IMG/VR virus record: IMGVR_UViG_3300045902_000374
Coordinates: 1 to 36,953 of that record
Source of the DNA: a virus
Length of the DNA stretch: 36,953 nt
Reading direction: 5' to 3' (one strand)
The position numbers and the translations under genes were made by a program. Every line of letters starts with the position of its first letter. Position 1 is the stretch's first letter. The notes beneath the pieces were generated by a model. That model saw only the letters and a program-made list of their open reading frames with translations. It did not search any database and had not been told where the DNA came from. Below, in pieces: positions 1 to 6,587 of this stretch.

Positions 1-67
1 GCGGGGCGAGAGCCGCGTAGAGGCGGCAAAACAAACGCTTTTCACGCAAGATTAAACGCAAAATACT

Positions 68-241
68 ATGCACAAATTCCCACAATTCTGGATTTTATTC
101 CTGCTCGCTATCGTGTTTCTAATGTTTGCCATTGGCACGGCGATACAAATGCTAATTGATTGGCTCTACACGCGGCGCAACCGCCGCGCATTGCAGAGAC
201 GCGATAACGCCGCGCCGCCTGTTGGCAGGGAATTGATATGA
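68..241 (+). CDS. Small single-pass membrane protein, unknown function
   Basis: An ATG-started reading frame of 57 residues. A hydrophobic stretch at about residues 7-33 (FWILFLLAIVFLMFAIGTA...) should form one transmembrane helix. It is followed by an arginine-rich segment (RRNRR, QRRD) that would stay in the cytoplasm by the positive-inside rule. No Shine-Dalgarno site is seen before the ATG. It stands alone, followed by a strong inverted repeat and then the promoter of the regulatory operon. I do not recognise a family. A role at the membrane during early infection, such as superinfection exclusion, is possible but only a guess. Confidence 0.55.
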   Translation: MHKFPQFWILFLLAIVFLMFAIGTAIQMLIDWLYTRRNRRALQRRDNAAPPVGRELI

Positions 242-247
242 ACGCGT

Positions 248-332
248 AGGCGCGGCGGAAGGGTGGTGTGCGTGAATTATGCTGCACTCACACAAATAAT
301 TATTTTACAACTCTGTAAGCCGCGCCTTTTTT
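248..332 (+). terminator. Long-stem inverted repeat ending in a T run
   Basis: AGGCGCGGC (248-256) and GCCGCGCCT (319-327) are perfect 9-bp inverted arms, with the second arm running into TTTTTT (327-332). Between them GTGTG (266-270) pairs with CACAC (289-293), and GTG (272-274) with CAC (285-287). The shape is an outer stem, a large internal loop and an inner stem-loop. The outer arm plus T run is what an intrinsic terminator for the upstream small gene would look like. The roughly 60-nt insulated interior is long for a plain terminator, so a small structured RNA is an alternative. Confidence 0.5.
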
Positions 333-359
333 ATTTATAATTTAAGTAAAAAATTTTTT

Positions 360-391
360 TTTGCTTGATTTACGTAAAATACGTAATTTTG
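360..391 (+). promoter_or_regulatory. Probable promoter with embedded palindromic operator for the RHH-antirepressor operon
   Basis: TTTG (360-363) is followed 20 bases later by TAATTTTG (384-391), matching the TTTG / TAnnTTTG arrangement known from Bacteroidota promoters. A sigma70 reading (TTGCTT 361-366, 17 bases, TAATTT 384-389) is also possible. Between and over these elements lies a perfect inverted repeat, TTACGTA (370-376), AAA, TACGTAA (380-386). A 7-bp palindrome between the two promoter boxes is a typical operator position for a dimeric RHH repressor, and the first gene of the operon is such a protein. A poly-T tract precedes the promoter. Confidence 0.55.
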
Positions 392-422
392 TATAAAATT
401 TTGCTTAGCTAACGGAGGCAAT

Positions 423-638
423 ATGGCACGACTTAGAAGAACTAGAAAAAATAGACGGCGCAGCCGATATTTGGGCGTTACGCTTAGGGACAACGTGGGA
501 ATCGTTGAGCATTATGCGCATCAAAATGATTGGTCATACAGCCAAGCGGCTGACAGATTGGTAAGGGCTGGAGCGGAATGTTTAGGAATTATAGGGATTA
601 CTCTTACAAAACAAACGGAGGAACAGGTGGAACAATGA
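423..638 (+). CDS. Small ribbon-helix-helix-like DNA-binding protein (Arc/Mnt-type candidate)
   Basis: 71 residues with a strong ribosome site (GGAGG, 414-418) before the ATG. The first 15 residues are almost all basic (RLRRTRKNRRRSR). They are followed by a predicted beta strand (GVTLRD, about 18-23) and two helices (about 25-35 and 38-52, ending LVRAGAE), which is the pattern of Arc/MetJ-type dimeric regulators. The stop overlaps the next gene's start (ATGA), so the two are translationally coupled. In P22 the RHH protein Arc is encoded directly upstream of the antirepressor ant and represses their shared promoter. The same order, overlap and a palindromic operator are seen here. The fold call rests on pattern only; the function is inferred. 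Confidence 0.6.
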   Translation: MARLRRTRKNRRRSRYLGVTLRDNVGIVEHYAHQNDWSYSQAADRLVRAGAECLGIIGITLTKQTEEQVEQ

Positions 639-1447
639 GCAATATTGTTTTTAAACAGTACAACAAAATTGATATACCATTTGGCATAGGCAAAAACGTT
701 TGGTTGAATGCCACCAAAGCGGCGGAGGTTTTTGGTAAACGTCCCGCTAATTTTTTTCAAACAGAAAGCACATTAGAGTACCTAAATGCACTCGCTGAAG
801 CGCATGGCTACGCTGTTACTGATTTTTCAGTAACAGAAAATGTCGGCAAATTTTCGACAAAAGAGCTTGCAAAAATGTTCCCTCAATTTATTTACGTCCG
901 TCAGGGCAACGGCAACGCGCAAGAGCAGGGCACATGGATTTCTAAGGAATTGGTTATCAATTATTCGCGCTGGCTTGACGCTAAGTTTGCGGTTTGGTGT
1001 GATGTTCAGATTCAAGAATTGTTGGATAAAGGCAACGTTAGCATACGAGCAAAATTGCCTGAAAACTATGCCGCCGCTCTCCGAGAACTAGCGGACACGG
1101 TAGAAAAAAAAATGCGCTTGGAAATGGAAAACGCTGAAATGGTTCCAAAGGCGGCTTTTTTTGACGCTGTAATGCAATCGGATGACGAATTTGATATGCA
1201 CGAAGTGGCAAAAATTCTAAATCTTGGCTTTGGTCGTAATACGCTTTTGAAAAAGCTTCGTGACGACGGGATTTTGATGGATGACAATGCGCCATATCAA
1301 AAATATGTTGATGCACATTATTTCCGTTTAGTTGAAAGCACATACGTCAATTCTGACGGCAAAAGGCACGTTAGCACAAAACCCGTCTGCACGCAAAAAG
1401 GCATTGACTTTATTTTACGTCGTTATAGTTCAAAAATTTCATCATAA
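635..1447 (+). CDS. KilA-N / KilAC (ANT) phage antirepressor
   Basis: 270 residues, started at the ATG that overlaps the upstream stop. An upstream in-frame start at 578 would run deep into the RHH gene and is disfavoured. The N-terminal KilA-N domain (about 10-130) shows VWLNATKAAEVFGKR at 22-36 and TWISKELVINYSRWLD at about 100-115. The C-terminal KilAC/ANT domain (about 169-270) shows PKAAFFDAV, FDMHEVAKILN, GRNTLLKKLRD and the ending CTQKGIDFILRRY. Proteins of this type bind DNA or repressors and switch temperate phages toward lytic growth or superinfection responses. It is coupled to the small RHH gene. A fragment resembling its last 25 residues occurs at 36814-36870. Confidence 0.92.
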   Translation: MSNIVFKQYNKIDIPFGIGKNVWLNATKAAEVFGKRPANFFQTESTLEYLNALAEAHGYAVTDFSVTENVGKFSTKELAKMFPQFIYVRQGNGNAQEQGTWISKELVINYSRWLDAKFAVWCDVQIQELLDKGNVSIRAKLPENYAAALRELADTVEKKMRLEMENAEMVPKAAFFDAVMQSDDEFDMHEVAKILNLGFGRNTLLKKLRDDGILMDDNAPYQKYVDAHYFRLVESTYVNSDGKRHVSTKPVCTQKGIDFILRRYSSKISS

Positions 1448-1465
1448 CTCCAAAGGAGGCGCAAA

Positions 1466-1633
1466 ATGCTAAGCAAGCGGTTTTTCGATGTACTTACTAT
1501 GCTAGAATCAATGACGCAAGAAGAGCGTCTTAAGCTAGCGCGATTTTTATGGTCATATTATTCTATTTCTATTTTCGACGACGAAAATTCATATAGCGCA
1601 AAATCTGTTCCTGACTCTGTCCCTGAAAACTAA
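1466..1633 (+). CDS. Small hypothetical protein
   Basis: 55 residues, ATG start 6 bases after a near-perfect Shine-Dalgarno site (AAAGGAGG, 1452-1459), which makes translation likely despite the size. The N-terminal half is amphipathic and basic (MLSKRFFDVL, MTQEERLKLARFLW). The C-terminal half is acidic, serine-rich and probably disordered (SIFDDENS...VPENstop). No family is recognised. It sits 18 bases after the antirepressor, so it is likely the last gene of that operon, ahead of a GC-rich hairpin. Confidence 0.6.
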   Translation: MLSKRFFDVLTMLESMTQEERLKLARFLWSYYSISIFDDENSYSAKSVPDSVPEN

Positions 1634-1638
1634 ACAAC

Positions 1639-1668
1639 GCCCCGCGAAGGCGCCAACCAACGCGGGGC
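1639..1668 (+). terminator. GC-rich hairpin after the regulatory operon
   Basis: GCCCCGCG (1639-1646) pairs perfectly with CGCGGGGC (1661-1668) across a 14-base loop, five bases after the stop of the 55-residue gene. No clean T run follows, only AATTTATTTTAA about 20 bases on. It may be a weak terminator, an mRNA 3-prime stabilising structure or a processing site rather than a classical intrinsic terminator. Confidence 0.45.
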
Positions 1669-1705
1669 AAACAATCAACCAACCAATTTATTTTAAGGTG
1701 CTGTC

Positions 1706-1840
1706 ATGATTACAAAAATGCAATTTTTCGACGAAATAAACAACATCACTGACGAAGAGAGCGCGTTTGAGGAACAATTGGCGCGCGCAGAATTGGCGTG
1801 GCTACAAGAGCCGGAAAGCGACGGTGATGATTATGAGTAA
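1706..1840 (+). CDS. Very small acidic hypothetical protein
   Basis: 44 residues, rich in Asp/Glu (FFDEINN, TDEESAFEEQ, ESDGDDYE). AAGG is present 9 bases before the ATG. Its stop overlaps the start of the next gene by 8 bases (ATGAGTAA), which supports translation and coupling. No family is recognised. Its acidity suggests a protein-binding or DNA-mimic role, but that is speculation. Confidence 0.5.
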   Translation: MITKMQFFDEINNITDEESAFEEQLARAELAWLQEPESDGDDYE

Positions 1841-2642
1841 CGTAATGAAATCAGAATCCGACCGCCTTTCTGTGGCTGATATGAAATTGCTAGGCGAAAT
1901 TTTCATTAAAAGCGGCTTGTTTGGCGACCAATTAAGCGAAGCGCAGGCGGTCGTTAAAATTATGGCAGGGCGCGAAATTGGATTAGAGCCGTTTGCCGCT
2001 ATGCAGGGCATTGATATAATATCCGGCAAGGTCGTAATGAAGCCTATCGTCATGGCGGCGCGAATTAAAGCGAGCGGGAAATACGACTACCGTATTTTGA
2101 CCGAAACGGCGGAACGCTGCGAAATATCATTCTACCAAAATGGACAGTTTATTGGGAGTAGCGTTTTTACGATGCAGGACGCTGTGAAAATGGGACTAGC
2201 GGACAGGGAAAATTGGCGCAAGCAGCCCGCCGTAATGCTCTATAATCGCGCTATGTCGAAGGGTGCGCGACAGTTTTGTCCGGATGTGTTTTTCGGCGTG
2301 GCTGTCTATACGGAAGGCGAAATTGAGCCGCTGCCGCCGCAGGTTATCCCAGAGGCTACCCCAGACCCACAGCCGCAAGCGTGGGAAATGGACGACAGGC
2401 GTCTCAACGACCTTATCGACATAGCCACAAGAAAAGGGTATAGCAAAGAGGATTGGAAAAAATATCTCGCTGTAAAGTTTGGCGTCGAAATTAAATTAAA
2501 GAAAGATTTAAAATCTATTGACGAATCTCAGTACAGAGAACTGATTCTAGCAATGGAGAACGACACGCTTGTCGATGAGATTCTAGCCCTGCAGCCCGAA
2601 ACGTCCGTATCAGTAACCGCGCGGGAACTAGGCATAGACTAA
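1833..2642 (+). CDS. Possible phage single-strand annealing / recombination protein
   Basis: 269 residues when started at the ATG overlapping the upstream stop; upstream in-frame starts would extend into the previous gene. The recognisable core (about 30-155) has REIGLEPFAAMQGIDIISGK, then a beta-rich part (GKYDYRI, CEISFYQNGQ), FTMQDAVKMGLADRENW and MLYNRAMSKGARQFCPDV. I know this layout from phage proteins often placed in recombination modules and loosely grouped with RecT/Erf-like annealing proteins. The C-terminal part (about 170-269) is a separate charged tail, with a helical segment near 185-215. The position before helicase and nuclease genes fits DNA recombination or replication. The specific assignment is tentative because classical RecT motifs are absent. 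Confidence 0.5.
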   Translation: MSNVMKSESDRLSVADMKLLGEIFIKSGLFGDQLSEAQAVVKIMAGREIGLEPFAAMQGIDIISGKVVMKPIVMAARIKASGKYDYRILTETAERCEISFYQNGQFIGSSVFTMQDAVKMGLADRENWRKQPAVMLYNRAMSKGARQFCPDVFFGVAVYTEGEIEPLPPQVIPEATPDPQPQAWEMDDRRLNDLIDIATRKGYSKEDWKKYLAVKFGVEIKLKKDLKSIDESQYRELILAMENDTLVDEILALQPETSVSVTARELGID

Positions 2643-2673
2643 CTATTTTTGCAACAACATAACTCCCAAAACC

Positions 2674-3108
2674 ATGCAAATTCAATCTGTACCAAAATCA
2701 TTCGGCAAATCAATTATTGCCGAAAGCGCGAACCTTCACGCGGATGAAATAATCAAAAACGGCGATGTAGTTCAATCCCTTATCGAGTGCAAACGCATAC
2801 GCGAATTTATTGACACGTTGGAAGAGCGGCTAAAGCCCGCAGTAATCAACGCCACTCCAGACGGCGGCTTGCAGGTAAAGGGCGCAAGAATAACGGTATC
2901 GCAAAAGAGGGAATACGACTATTCGCATGATACAAAATGGCTCGCCCTGAAATCCGAAGAAGCCAAGCTTGCGCAAGAGCGGAAAGACCGCGAAAAAATG
3001 TTGCTAAATCTGAATGCGCCTATGGCGGATACAGAGACAGGCGAAATTATTGAGCCGGCGAAACTTGTATCAGTGAAATCCATTGTTGCCGTAACACTCC
3101 CAAAATAG
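2674..3108 (+). CDS. Hypothetical protein of the recombination module
   Basis: 144 residues. The N-terminal half is helical, with a charged segment (IECKRIREFIDTLEERLKP, about 38-56). Next comes a short beta region (GLQVKGARITVSQKREYDYS), then a lysine/glutamate-rich helix (EEAKLAQERKDREKMLLNL, about 94-112), and a tail with DTETGEI. Proteins of similar size and makeup occur next to annealing proteins and nucleases in phage recombination modules. I cannot name a family. No Shine-Dalgarno site is visible. It begins 31 bases after the previous stop and ends 4 bases before the next start. Confidence 0.75.
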   Translation: MQIQSVPKSFGKSIIAESANLHADEIIKNGDVVQSLIECKRIREFIDTLEERLKPAVINATPDGGLQVKGARITVSQKREYDYSHDTKWLALKSEEAKLAQERKDREKMLLNLNAPMADTETGEIIEPAKLVSVKSIVAVTLPK

Positions 3109-3112
3109 CGCT

Positions 3113-3376
3113 ATGGAAAAATCCGCTATTATTGCAACCGTTTCCGTCGCTAACCACAGCACAGGCAAAATGCTAATTGTGGACGTGATAGAGGGTGAAA
3201 TGAGTTATTATGTAGGATTTTCAAAAGAGGCGAATGCGAGTCATTCGCCTCGATTGGAATACCAACTAAATACAGAGCGCGCCGCGTTGCATGAAAACAT
3301 GACGAAAATGCAGGAATTGTGCGAATACGGTATAATATGGATGCGGTCGAAAAATGTTACAATATTATCGGAATGA
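3113..3376 (+). CDS. Hypothetical protein
   Basis: 87 residues, predicted mixed alpha/beta, with an N-terminal beta-rich part (SAIIATVSVAN, GKMLIVDVIEGEMSYYVGF) and a C-terminal helix-rich part (TERAALHENMTKMQELCEYG). It starts 4 bases after the preceding gene without a visible ribosome site, so it may depend on coupling. No recognised family. Position suggests an accessory role in recombination or replication. Confidence 0.6.
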   Translation: MEKSAIIATVSVANHSTGKMLIVDVIEGEMSYYVGFSKEANASHSPRLEYQLNTERAALHENMTKMQELCEYGIIWMRSKNVTILSE

Positions 3377-3506
3377 ACGCGCCTCGCTTGCGCCTATAAC
3401 ACAGGCGGCATATATACTGCAATTCACGAATATCAATAACAGCGTTGTACGCTATTTCGCTGTCAGCGAACACGCGCAAATAATAAGGAGCGTTTTACGT
3501 GGCTAA
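3354..3506 (+). CDS. Small overlapping ORF bridging two replication genes
   Basis: An ATG-started frame of 50 residues (begins MLQYYRNERAS, ends IIRSVLRG). It overlaps the previous gene by 23 bases and the next by 8. It exactly spans the only sizeable gap in this module (3377-3498), the arrangement expected of a real compact phage gene. No Shine-Dalgarno site precedes it and no family is recognised, so it may instead be chance reading through a leader. Confidence 0.35.
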   Translation: MLQYYRNERASLAPITQAAYILQFTNINNSVVRYFAVSEHAQIIRSVLRG

Positions 3507-4026
3507 ATATCAACAAATACAGGTAAAAATGTACGACGACCTAGAATATAATACGTGGACTGCAAACGTCCGTTTTGTATGGATGGTGCTACTGACAAAC
3601 CCTAATGCGTCTTTGTGCGGCATACAGGAAAACAACGTGCAATCTCTCACACGCTACACAGGTTTGCAGCCGTCGGAGGTCGAAGAGGCATTGCGGTTTC
3701 TTGTTGAAAAGCGTAAAATAGTTATATCGAAATTCTCGCAAGAAATTGCTATTGTTAAATGGATTCCGCATAACGTAACGGCAAGCCCTAAACAAAAAGC
3801 GGCGGTAAAAAAGCAGCTTTTGGCGGTGAAAGATAAGTTGTTATTGCAACATTTAGAGGGCGTTCAGGATTATTTGCCTAGCGTGAAGCAGTCTTCGTCT
3901 CCACAATTACAACACAATCCAAACCGGAAGCTTCCAGATGAATACAGCACATTCGAGCGCCTCAAGCTCCAACAAGTTACACTTGCAGCCCTCGCACGGC
4001 ACCGCGCAACGGCTACATTCCACTGA
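3499..4026 (+). CDS. Probable replication initiator / helicase-loader-like protein
   Basis: 175 residues, GTG start with AAGGAG 8 bases upstream. The first 100 residues look like a winged-helix domain of the phage replisome-organiser type: YDDLEYNTWTANVRFVWMVLLTNPNA, then SLTRYTGLQPSEVEEALRFLVEKRKIVI, a recognition-helix and wing pattern. A basic linker (SPKQKAAVKKQLLAVKDKL) and a low-complexity tail follow. The family binds the phage origin or the helicase. Lying directly before a DnaB-type helicase supports this. Its last 89 bases overlap the helicase reading frame in another frame, so its disordered tail is partly constrained by that overlap. Confidence 0.6.
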   Translation: MAKYQQIQVKMYDDLEYNTWTANVRFVWMVLLTNPNASLCGIQENNVQSLTRYTGLQPSEVEEALRFLVEKRKIVISKFSQEIAIVKWIPHNVTASPKQKAAVKKQLLAVKDKLLLQHLEGVQDYLPSVKQSSSPQLQHNPNRKLPDEYSTFERLKLQQVTLAALARHRATATFH

Positions 4027-5356
4027 AATTGAGCGGAATATTATTGGCGCGTGTGTAGTGAGCGCGAACGCTTTGCAGCGCTGTATCGCTGAATCGGTAA
4101 CGGAAGAAGATTTTTATTTAGAAACAATGCGCATTCTTTGGACTGCTCTATCGTGGTTCAGCGCAAATTCTATACCCGTCGACCTCGTAGCAATAGCGGA
4201 GCACTTAAAAAGTATTGGTTTGGCGTTCCCACCCTCTGAGTTGGCGGATATTTCTACCCGCGTGGAAAATATTTTCATACGGAACATTGATTTGCATATT
4301 GCCACATTGAAATCATACACGAAGAAACGCCGTTTGAACGATTTTGCAAACAATCTAACACAGAATATCGAATCATACTTAAAAGAGCCTGACGCGGCGG
4401 TAATGGAGCTACAAACGCAGGTTACGCAGCTAACGATAGCCAACGGGCGCAAGAAGCGGCGTAGCTCGATGGAAATTGCAGAAAGCGCATTGAAATTGTT
4501 ACATAATCGCATTAGCGGCGTTTTTAACGGCGTCCATACAGGGATAAAATCGCTCGACAGACTTTTAGACGGCGGGCTTACAAACGGTTCTTTAACGGTA
4601 ATTGGCGCGCGCCCAGGCGTGGGTAAAAGCGTCCTTTGCGCTCAAATAGCGGCAAACGTAGGCATTCAACAGAAAAAAAATGTGGTCGTGGCGAGCTATG
4701 AAATGAAATCAGAGGCATATATCTGGCGCATTGCATCTGGGCGCACGTCCGAAAACTGGAAATATCCAACAGAAACAAGTATCCCAATCCTTACCAACGC
4801 AATAGCAGAAATATCGCGAAGCGGGGTGCAGGTTTGGGACGATAGCACGATGAACGCTGTGCAAATGCAAATTGAGTTAGAACAATTACGCCAAGTGCAG
4901 CCTTTAGATTTGCTTATTGTTGATTTTATACAGCGTATGCCAGCACATGTGCGATATGCAAATCGAAAGGACTTAGAAATAGGAGAAATCAGTATGAAAC
5001 TCAAAGACATTGCGATGAAATTTGATATTCCCGTATTGGCGGTTTCCTCGCTAAATCGCAAAACGGAAGAACGCCAAAACAAACGCCCTTTGCTGTCTGA
5101 CTTACGGGAATCTGGCAGTATTGAATCAGACGCCGACGTCGTTTTAGGTCTCTACCGCCCTGACGAAGAAAAAATTGACGGTACAACCAAGCCGTCGGAT
5201 ACCCTTATAGAAATCAACGTATTGAAAGCTAGGGACGGCGCGGCGGGCACGATAACGCTTGGATTTAATGGCGAATTTTCACAGGTTTGGGACATTGATA
5301 CGGAGCCAAATTTGCACTACGCCGCGCCGCAAATTGAGGGAGGAATACCGTTTTGA
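3938..5356 (+). CDS. Replicative DNA helicase, DnaB type
   Basis: 472 residues. The N-terminal DnaB domain begins near residue 28 (HSTEIERNIIGACV, about 28-41), and a RecA-like ATPase domain follows. Walker A is GARPGVGKS at 223-231, Walker B LLIVD at 325-329, and the DnaB signature LRESGSIESDADVV lies at about 389-402. It forms a hexamer that unwinds the phage replication fork 5-prime to 3-prime. The chosen ATG lies inside the previous gene (89-base overlap). A TTG about 45 bases later would still keep the whole conserved domain, so the exact start is uncertain. It ends by overlapping the nuclease start. Confidence 0.95.
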   Translation: MNTAHSSASSSNKLHLQPSHGTAQRLHSTEIERNIIGACVVSANALQRCIAESVTEEDFYLETMRILWTALSWFSANSIPVDLVAIAEHLKSIGLAFPPSELADISTRVENIFIRNIDLHIATLKSYTKKRRLNDFANNLTQNIESYLKEPDAAVMELQTQVTQLTIANGRKKRRSSMEIAESALKLLHNRISGVFNGVHTGIKSLDRLLDGGLTNGSLTVIGARPGVGKSVLCAQIAANVGIQQKKNVVVASYEMKSEAYIWRIASGRTSENWKYPTETSIPILTNAIAEISRSGVQVWDDSTMNAVQMQIELEQLRQVQPLDLLIVDFIQRMPAHVRYANRKDLEIGEISMKLKDIAMKFDIPVLAVSSLNRKTEERQNKRPLLSDLRESGSIESDADVVLGLYRPDEEKIDGTTKPSDTLIEINVLKARDGAAGTITLGFNGEFSQVWDIDTEPNLHYAAPQIEGGIPF

Positions 5357-5700
5357 AAACTCAAGAAGCGCAGTTGCAAGAAGCCTGTATGCGATGGGCG
5401 GCTTTGCAGTATCCGAAATTGCTAATTTGGCATTGTCCAAACGGCGGATCCAGAAACATAAGAGAGGCTGTTAATTTGAAAAAGCAGGGCGTAAGAGCGG
5501 GCGTCTGCGATATACACGTGGACAAGGCTTGCAATGGTTGGCACGGTTTGAAAATTGAACTCAAAACGCCAAACGGCAAACTGTCCCCTGCGCAAGCGGC
5601 GTATTTGCAGCAGGTTAGAAAGGAGGGCTATTTTACGGCGGTATGCTATTCGTTTGATGAATTTGTTCAGACGCTACGGGGTTATTTAGGTGAAAATTAA
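5353..5700 (+). CDS. VRR-NUC family nuclease
   Basis: 115 residues, TTG start overlapping the helicase stop (TTGA), implying translational coupling. It is a stand-alone VRR-NUC domain: QEACMRWAA near the start, then HCPNGGSRN (27-35), GVRAGVCDI (46-54) and IELKTPNGK (68-76). The PD-(D/E)XK-like metal site would be Asp53, Glu69 and Lys71, with Gln81 in the following helix. Family members cut branched or structured DNA. Here it probably resolves replication or recombination intermediates and may be the nuclease partner of the annealing-protein candidate. It is the last gene before the structural genes. Confidence 0.9.
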   Translation: MKTQEAQLQEACMRWAALQYPKLLIWHCPNGGSRNIREAVNLKKQGVRAGVCDIHVDKACNGWHGLKIELKTPNGKLSPAQAAYLQQVRKEGYFTAVCYSFDEFVQTLRGYLGEN

Positions 5701-5805
5701 CTAACTCGCATTTTCTGAAAACGCGCGAAATTGAACTAGCGACAACTCTAGTCTATCAAGAAACATTTGCCGTATTAAAAAATTTTATCTTGTCGAAAAT
5801 TTTTA

Positions 5806-5837
5806 TTAGGGATAAAAAATCAGAAGATGTATCTTTG
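5806..5837 (+). promoter_or_regulatory. Candidate promoter for the adhesin operon
   Basis: TATCTTTG (5830-5837) fits TAnnTTTG, with TTAG (5806-5809, one mismatch to TTTG) 20 bases upstream, the same spacing as at 360-391. A sigma70-like alternative is TTGTCG (5790-5795), 17 bases, TAAAAA (5813-5818). Either would begin transcription near the end of the only non-coding stretch (5701-5877) between replication and structural genes. Under the first reading, transcription starts after 5840, which favours the ATG at 5878. Confidence 0.4.
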
Positions 5838-5877
5838 TAAAATAAATTTGGGTCTATTATTATTTACAGGCGTAACA

Positions 5878-6234
5878 ATGGGATATATTATTAAAAATCA
5901 AAATCTAACCGCTGGAGTTACGCGGTACAAAATTGATATTCCGAGCCTTGAAAAGCGCTTCAATATACATTTGCAGTGGACTGGAACGGCTGCCGCCGGC
6001 ACAAACGCTCGAATCATGTTTTCAGACATGACGCTTACCGACGCAGAGATAGCAACCGCTAGCGGTGTAACAAGACCGGAATTGTACGCAGATTTGTCCA
6101 CGATTACGGATAATAATTGGTTTGCGTTTGTGTTCCCGCTCTATGCGCGGAACGCATGGTTTGAAATTACTACGACAGCGCCTTTGACAGGCGTTAGTTT
6201 GCATCTGCAGCCAATATCTAACACGGAGCGATAA
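5878..6234 (+). CDS. Small beta-rich structural protein, first of the adhesin block
   Basis: 118 residues from the ATG at 5878 (AGGCG, 9 bases upstream). A start at 5827 would add 17 hydrophobic residues but would lie on top of the candidate promoter. The sequence alternates short hydrophobic strands and turns (GVTRYKIDIP, FNIHLQWTGT, ARIMFSDMTL, WFAFVFPLYA, AWFEITTTAPLTGVSLHLQPI), typical of a small jelly-roll or Ig-like virion protein. It begins a run of eight closely spaced genes. Family not recognised; a decoration or fibre-associated protein is likely. Confidence 0.6.
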   Translation: MGYIIKNQNLTAGVTRYKIDIPSLEKRFNIHLQWTGTAAAGTNARIMFSDMTLTDAEIATASGVTRPELYADLSTITDNNWFAFVFPLYARNAWFEITTTAPLTGVSLHLQPISNTER

Positions 6235-6236
6235 AA

Positions 6237-6524
6237 ATGGCTTTTACACAATATCCGCCTGTTAACACTGGCACGGTGGGCGCTGTTACATCAACAACGC
6301 CAATAACTGGCAACCCTGCCAGCCTTGACACTTTGGGCAAAATGGCGCTAGCTATTCAGACCAACGCTAGCGGGATTAGCGTCTTATCTAGTCAAGTTGC
6401 GACGCTTTCGACTATTGTCTCTACGTTCCCGCCTGTAAATGAGCTAATGCTAAAAACCGAATATGACACGGACGCAAATTTAATCGTTGATACAGCAGAC
6501 GTAATCAATGGCGGCTTTATTTAA
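6237..6524 (+). CDS. Small structural protein, probable fibre-associated
   Basis: 95 residues starting 2 bases after the previous stop (GGAGCGATAAAAATG). It is rich in Thr, Val, Pro and Gly (NTGTVGAVTSTTPITGNPA), with a short helix that may trimerise (LGKMALAIQTNASGISVLSSQVATL). The last residues (TADVINGGFI) resemble the end of the next protein (EIDGGTI) in composition, so both may share an end-joining motif. Probable fibre or baseplate adaptor; no named family. Confidence 0.55.
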   Translation: MAFTQYPPVNTGTVGAVTSTTPITGNPASLDTLGKMALAIQTNASGISVLSSQVATLSTIVSTFPPVNELMLKTEYDTDANLIVDTADVINGGFI

Positions 6525-6550
6525 TATCTGAAAAATTCGATTTGGTCTCC

Positions 6551-6587
6551 CCTTTTTTTTATTTTTATTTTTTTTTGAGGTTTTACA
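6551..6587 (+). other. T-rich leader between structural genes
   Basis: The 63-base gap between two fibre genes holds TTTTTTTTATTTTTATTTTTTTTT (6552-6575 region) ending in GAGG, the ribosome site of the next gene. No hairpin precedes it, so it is not a clear intrinsic terminator. It may be a U-rich translation enhancer or part of a promoter. Similar T tracts occur at 354-362, 18044-18080 and 36491-36515, each before a new gene group. Confidence 0.35.

Noticed and set aside
578-634. Upstream start for the antirepressor
   Set aside because: It would overlap the RHH gene by about 60 bases. The ATG at 635 forms a typical ATGA overlap and matches the usual KilA-N start.
5827-5877. Hydrophobic 17-residue N-terminal extension of the first structural gene
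   Set aside because: It looks like a possible signal peptide, but a candidate promoter overlaps it, and a better start with a ribosome-site-like AGGCG lies at 5878.
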